64,000 bases of DNA, from contig CANJZE010000021.1 of the NCBI GenBank assembly GCA_947479455.1, positions 1 through 64,000 on the forward strand, read 5' to 3'. Positions 60,434-64,000 of this stretch are shown here, piece after piece (position 1 is the stretch's first letter; each line of letters starts with the position of its first letter). This DNA is from Bacteroidota bacterium (GTDB lineage: Bacteria > Bacteroidota > Bacteroidia > Chitinophagales > LD1). The notes beneath the pieces are model-generated. The model was not told where the DNA came from. It saw only the letters and a list, made by a program, of their open reading frames with translations, and ran no database searches. The translations under genes were made by a program, and so were the position numbers.

Positions 60434-61645
60434 TCAATCTTCATAAACTGAACTAAAAGTAATTTTTGTAGTGTATAAATCCTGCACCGAAACGGCATAA
60501 TGCAAATAGCCGCTCAACACATGAAGTTGTTTATCGTAGTTCAAATCGGTGAACCAATATTTTAACGCATCGGTTTTTAAAATTTGATTGAATTGCAAAT
60601 TGCCTTCAATGTGCGAACTGTCATCAACAAAAAAAACAAGTTCTTGTTTCAGCTGTTTCGAATCCAAGGCTTTTGCAGGCACTTCAAATTTTTTCAGCTC
60701 TTCGTTTTCGAATTTATTAAACACAAGGTGCTCCACCTTAATATGCAGTTCCGGACTGTAATTTTCTGTTTTCTCAAACGCAAATGGAATTTTTATTTCA
60801 CCGCTCAGTGGGTTTCTGCTCCATTGCGGAAAGCGATTACTGCCTTCGTGAAACAGGCCAATCAACCAAGTTTTATCAGTTGAGTTTTCATTCTGCAGAT
60901 TCAGCCACCAGGTCCATTCATACGGATGCAATTCTGGATGACAGTTATGATTGCAATCCAAACAATAGCTACCATAAAACCCCATAGTAGGATGGGGGGT
61001 TCCAAAATTCGGATGTTGTTTTAATCCGCCAGCTCCCGGCAATGTTGGAAAAAACAAATAATTGATTTGAGGAATGAAAGCGGGAGGAGGTGTTAGTTCG
61101 CAACCCAAATCGTAAAGTCGAGAATCAATGTTGCTGCTATCACGCACAAAAGGTGCCACCCCGTAATTGGTACGGTGCGATGGACGAATATCCTGTCGGT
61201 GGTACTTGCGCTGTAAATCATACGCGGTAAATTCTTTAAACAAATATTTTTGTAAATGAAAATTGAGATGATACTTAATGTCCCATTCAGTATATTCAAA
61301 ACTACCACTTCTGCCATCACCTGTAACAGTGCCTACAAACTTTTGTTTGTGCATATCCACCGCCCGCCAGTTGTAACCGCCAAAAGCATGAATCAACCAT
61401 CCCACTAAAAAAAGACGGTGATGCTGTTTCTTTCGCGGTAAAACAGAATCGAGTAACATGGGTTCAACCAGGTCAACAATTTTTTCATTGGTAGTATCGT
61501 TATCTGCTATTTCCTTATTGGTGAGCAAGAGATATTTGAAATCAGCGGGCGTGGTCTGAAAAGAAGAAATTTGAAAACTTGTTTGCGACAAAATTGTTTG
61601 ATGTAATATTGCCGTTGCAAAAGCAAGCGAAAGAATTTTTTTCAC
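60434..61645 (-). CDS. Exported protein of unknown function with a His/Cys cluster
   Basis: A 403-residue protein, not recognised. The chosen GTG at 61645 opens a good signal peptide (KKILSLAFATAILH, cut near residue 20); an alternative TTG is at 61666. The mature part is Trp/Tyr/His-rich, with WDIKYHLNFHLQKYLF, PHPTMGFYGSYCLDC, NHNCHPELHPYEWTWWL (a C-x2-C-x3-C-H-x3-H pattern that could bind metal) and FVDDSSHIEG. It resembles a secreted beta-rich domain that may hold a metal or ligand. No repeat or T9SS tail is seen. It is divergent from the DAHP synthase gene, about 50 bases apart. Confidence 0.65.
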   Translation of the reverse strand: MKKILSLAFATAILHQTILSQTSFQISSFQTTPADFKYLLLTNKEIADNDTTNEKIVDLVEPMLLDSVLPRKKQHHRLFLVGWLIHAFGGYNWRAVDMHKQKFVGTVTGDGRSGSFEYTEWDIKYHLNFHLQKYLFKEFTAYDLQRKYHRQDIRPSHRTNYGVAPFVRDSSNIDSRLYDLGCELTPPPAFIPQINYLFFPTLPGAGGLKQHPNFGTPHPTMGFYGSYCLDCNHNCHPELHPYEWTWWLNLQNENSTDKTWLIGLFHEGSNRFPQWSRNPLSGEIKIPFAFEKTENYSPELHIKVEHLVFNKFENEELKKFEVPAKALDSKQLKQELVFFVDDSSHIEGNLQFNQILKTDALKYWFTDLNYDKQLHVLSGYLHYAVSVQDLYTTKITFSSVYED

Positions 61646-61661
61646 TCTAGGGTATTTGTTT

Positions 61662-61689
61662 TTCAATCTTCAATATTAAATCTTCAATT
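61662..61689. repeat. Heptamer array (TTCAATC) in the divergent leader before the DAHP synthase gene
   Basis: Four 7-base units, TTCAATC, TTCAATA, TTAAATC, TTCAATT, end six bases before the GTG of the DAHP synthase gene. Confidence 0.7.
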
Positions 61690-61695
61690 GTTACT

Positions 61696-62787
61696 GTGGC
61701 AAATAAATTTGAAATAACACCTTTAAGCGACTGGACAAAAGTAAACGCACATCCTTTTGTAATCGCAGGACCTTGCAGTGCTGAGGGTGAAGAGCAAGTG
61801 ATGAACACCGTGAAGGAAATTGTGCAACACGCCAACGGCAAAGTACACATGATACGCGCAGGAATTTGGAAACCGCGCACACGACCAAATAGTTTTGAAG
61901 GAGTGGGCGAAATTGGTTTGCCCTGGGTAAAGAATGCAGGGCGCGCTTTTGGTTTGCCAGTGTGTGTAGAAGTCGCAAATCCTGAACATGTTGAAGCTGC
62001 TTTGAAAACTGAAATTGATGTATTGTGGATTGGTGCGCGCACGACAGTTTCGCCTTTTGCCATTCAGGAAATTGCCGATTCATTGCGCGGTGTTAATATT
62101 CCGGTGCTGATTAAAAATCCGATCAATCCTGACTTGGAATTATGGATTGGGGCAGTGGAACGTTTTTATCAAAGCGGAATAAAAAAATTAGGAGTGATTC
62201 ACCGCGGTTTTTCGAGTTACGAAAAAACAGTTTATCGAAACCCGCCTATGTGGGAAATTCCCATTGAGCTACGCAGACGTTATCCGGAAATTCCAATCAT
62301 TGTTGACCCGAGCCATATGGCAGGCACGCGTGATTTGATTTATATGCTTTCACAACAGGGAATGGATATGGGCTTTGAAGGACTGATGATTGAATCGCAT
62401 ATTAATCCTGATAAGGCGTGGAGCGATGCTAAACAGCAGGTAACCCCTGAACGTCTCGGGGAAATTTTAAATGCTCTTATTGTTCGTCAGCCAAAAGTTT
62501 CGGAAGATGGTTTGCATTCGTTGCACGACTTGCGCGCGCGCATTGACAGAATTGACGATTATATTATTGAATTGCTGGCAGAGCGAATGGGAATTTCGGA
62601 AGATATTGGTGCATTAAAAAAAGAAAACCAACTCGCCATTCATCAGAGTGAGCGCTGGGCTCAAATTGTAAAACGTGCCCTCGATAAAGGTAAAACAGGT
62701 GGACTCACCGAAGAGTTTATTCTGAAATTATTTCAGCAGGTGCACAACGAAAGTATACGACATCAGGTAAATGTGATGGAAGAATAA
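61696..62787 (+). CDS. Bifunctional DAHP synthase / chorismate mutase
   Basis: A 363-residue fusion. The N-terminal 260 residues are a type I-beta (KDSA-like) DAHP synthase: VIAGPCSAEGEEQV, GIWKPRTRPNSFEGVGE, KNAGRAFGLPVCVEV, PVLIKNPINPDLELW and IIVDPSHMAGTRD. Its product opens the shikimate pathway. The C-terminal 85 residues are an AroQ-type chorismate mutase (LHDLRARIDRIDDYIIELLAERM, partly shown; AIHQSERW). The fusion is typical of Bacteroidota and permits feedback control of DAHP synthesis by prephenate. The start is GTG at 61696; no in-frame ATG precedes it. Confidence 0.93.
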   Translation: MANKFEITPLSDWTKVNAHPFVIAGPCSAEGEEQVMNTVKEIVQHANGKVHMIRAGIWKPRTRPNSFEGVGEIGLPWVKNAGRAFGLPVCVEVANPEHVEAALKTEIDVLWIGARTTVSPFAIQEIADSLRGVNIPVLIKNPINPDLELWIGAVERFYQSGIKKLGVIHRGFSSYEKTVYRNPPMWEIPIELRRRYPEIPIIVDPSHMAGTRDLIYMLSQQGMDMGFEGLMIESHINPDKAWSDAKQQVTPERLGEILNALIVRQPKVSEDGLHSLHDLRARIDRIDDYIIELLAERMGISEDIGALKKENQLAIHQSERWAQIVKRALDKGKTGGLTEEFILKLFQQVHNESIRHQVNVMEE

Positions 62788-62799
62788 ATTTTAATCGAA

Positions 62800-62872
62800 G
62801 TGGGATATGTCATGGTGAACTTGTCGAACCAATTTGAAAAAACCCTTCGACAAGCTCAGGGTGACATATCAC
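62800..62872. repeat. Inverted repeat after the DAHP synthase gene
   Basis: Arms at 62800-62828 and 62846-62872 pair with GATATGTCA and CTTGTCGAA blocks. The right arm, TTCGACAAGCTCAGGGTGAC, matches a string I have often seen in bacterial intergenic repeats. It sits between two convergent genes and could end both transcripts. Confidence 0.65.
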
Positions 62873-62882
62873 AAAGCAAATT

Positions 62883-64000
62883 TTAATCGAGTTGCCCTTT
62901 CACGTCAAGTGCATCGCGCAAACCGTTACCAACTAAATTAAAAGCAAGCACGAGCAGCATAATTGCTAAGCCCGGAAATAAAGCGAGATATGCTTTGTTG
63001 GTATCAATGAAATCTTTGTATTCATTTAACATGCTTCCCCAACTTGGCGCAGGTGGTTGAATGCCAAGGCCGATATAACTAAGTCCGCTTTCAACTAAAA
63101 TTGCACTTGCAAAATTTGAACAAGCCACCACTATAATAGGTCCCATGATGTTTGGAAGTATGTGTTTGAAAATAATTCGCGCATCGCCAAAGCCCAAACT
63201 TCTTGCAGCACTCACAAAATCCATTTCGCGAATGGAAAGAAATTGACCGCGCACTATACGCGCGGTTTCCACCCACATGGTTAAACCCACTGCAATAAAA
63301 ATCATCACGAGTTTGTTTTCAATCAAACTTCCCGCGCTGATGTATAATCCCATAGCTAAAAGTAAAGTAGGAATGCTCCAGAAAACATTTATCACCCACA
63401 TGATGCCTTCATCAATCCATCCTTTAAAGTATCCTGCTAATGCACCCAACACAATGCCGATGATGAGCGAAATGAAAACAGAAATGAGACCCACAGAAAG
63501 CGAAACGCGAACTCCTATCAGCAATCGAGAAAGAATATCTCTTCCGAATTTATCGGTGCCGAGTAAAAATATTTTGTGGGCAATGAATTCATTTTCGAAA
63601 TCCTTTTCGGAAATCGAACTCAAATCTCTTCCTGCCAAATCTGTTAAGGAAATTTTATTCGCTTCAGCATTGAAACCTCTACCCTTATATTCAGTGTAGG
63701 CAACACTATCGGCTGTAACTTTGTAATCAAGAACTGGAATGGGCTCATAGTTTTTAAGAAAGCCATTCAACATGCCATCTAAAATTCCTGACGCAGTTGC
63801 GCCTTCTCTTTTCTTCTTTAAAATTTTTATAGCAAAGCCGGGTGGGTGAGTTTCGAGTTGCAGAATCTGTTCGTTGCCCGATGGAGAGTTATCAGGAGCC
63901 GCCACATAAGCAAAAACAGAAAGTAATACCGCCAGCACAATAATGGCGAGACCAACCATAGCACTTCGGTTGCGCTTTAATCTGCGCCATGCTTTTTCGT
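62883..64000 (-). CDS. Oligopeptide ABC transporter permease (OppC/DppC-type), 5' end outside the window
   Basis: A permease whose coding sequence runs past the right edge. In-frame residues KAWRRLKRNRSA precede the internal ATG at 63959, the usual OppC N-terminal region, so the real start lies outside. Visible parts: membrane segment (about VGLAIIVLAVLLSVFAYV), a long extracytoplasmic loop (about 100 residues, longer than usual), then the permease core with HKIFLLGTDKFGRDILSRLLIG, the EAA-like loop SAARSLGFGDARIIFKHILPN and a C-terminal GNGLRDALDVKGQLD. It imports peptides or nickel with partners outside the window. Confidence 0.88.
   Translation of the reverse strand, partial: EKAWRRLKRNRSAMVGLAIIVLAVLLSVFAYVAAPDNSPSGNEQILQLETHPPGFAIKILKKKREGATASGILDGMLNGFLKNYEPIPVLDYKVTADSVAYTEYKGRGFNAEANKISLTDLAGRDLSSISEKDFENEFIAHKIFLLGTDKFGRDILSRLLIGVRVSLSVGLISVFISLIIGIVLGALAGYFKGWIDEGIMWVINVFWSIPTLLLAMGLYISAGSLIENKLVMIFIAVGLTMWVETARIVRGQFLSIREMDFVSAARSLGFGDARIIFKHILPNIMGPIIVVACSNFASAILVESGLSYIGLGIQPPAPSWGSMLNEYKDFIDTNKAYLALFPGLAIMLLVLAFNLVGNGLRDALDVKGQLD

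Noticed and set aside
62800-62872. Insertion-sequence end
   Set aside because: Arms are imperfect, no transposase or target duplication is present, and the string resembles a common intergenic repeat, so it is listed only as a repeat.
1-64000. tRNA, rRNA, integrase or prophage genes
   Set aside because: None was found on either strand, and gene content is housekeeping and surface functions throughout.

Overview
The window reads as chromosomal DNA of a Bacteroidota bacterium, probably a gliding, type IX secretion (T9SS) lineage of the Flavobacteriia/Sphingobacteriia/Chitinophagia kind. The evidence is a PorP/SprF protein, a GldJ/GldK-type lipoprotein, several exported proteins ending in T9SS sorting domains, a giant SprB-repeat adhesin ending in a gliding-motility C-terminal domain, almost no Shine-Dalgarno signals, and promoter -7 boxes of the form TAnnTTTG. 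No rRNA, tRNA, CRISPR array or prophage was seen.

Layout. 1-4.4 kb: mannose-1-phosphate guanylyltransferase, a methionine/glutamine-type aminotransferase paired with an omega-amidase, and a UPF0175/PIN toxin-antitoxin pair whose toxin is frameshifted at a slippery sequence. 4.4-8.3 kb: Kup potassium transporter, then an arsenic block made of arsR, a 30-residue peptide with 11 cysteines, an AqpS-like channel and a thioredoxin-type arsenate reductase. 8.4-13.4 kb: PorP/SprF, the GldJ-like lipoprotein, a methyltransferase and murF. 13.4-26.3 kb: uvrB, a 2728-residue adhesin with 8 Ig-like and 16 SprB repeats, and a divergent secreted protein with a lysyl oxidase domain, a dockerin-like segment and a T9SS tail.

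26.4-34.3 kb: HigBA, a NatAB-like ABC exporter, a lipoprotein frameshifted in its signal peptide, a 47-residue membrane peptide, a secreted subtilase, a DUF1295 protein, a methyltransferase and a small membrane protein. 34.3-41.5 kb: a tightly packed envelope operon (NAD(P)-binding protein, CapA-SPOR fusion, coaX, outer-membrane protein, lptC, small membrane protein) preceded by a palindromic mobile-looking element and purD. 41.7-48.4 kb: secA, deoC, a SPOR-like protein, an SGNH hydrolase and an M20 amidohydrolase. 48.4-52.9 kb: two T9SS cargo proteins, one with a stop codon inside its sorting signal, and a helical-repeat protein. 53.0-58.1 kb: sulfate activation genes cysC, cysD and cysN, a rhodanese and a PAS histidine kinase. 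58.1-64 kb: a GMC oxidoreductase, a second PIN/UPF0175 pair, an unknown exported protein, a DAHP synthase-chorismate mutase fusion and the end of an oligopeptide ABC permease gene that leaves the window.

Most notable: the cysteine-rich peptide in the arsenic block, the lysyl oxidase beside the giant adhesin, the toxin gene broken exactly at A AAT TTA, the sorting signal cut by an in-frame TAA, and dispersed 7-base repeat arrays sitting in signal-peptide codons and leaders.
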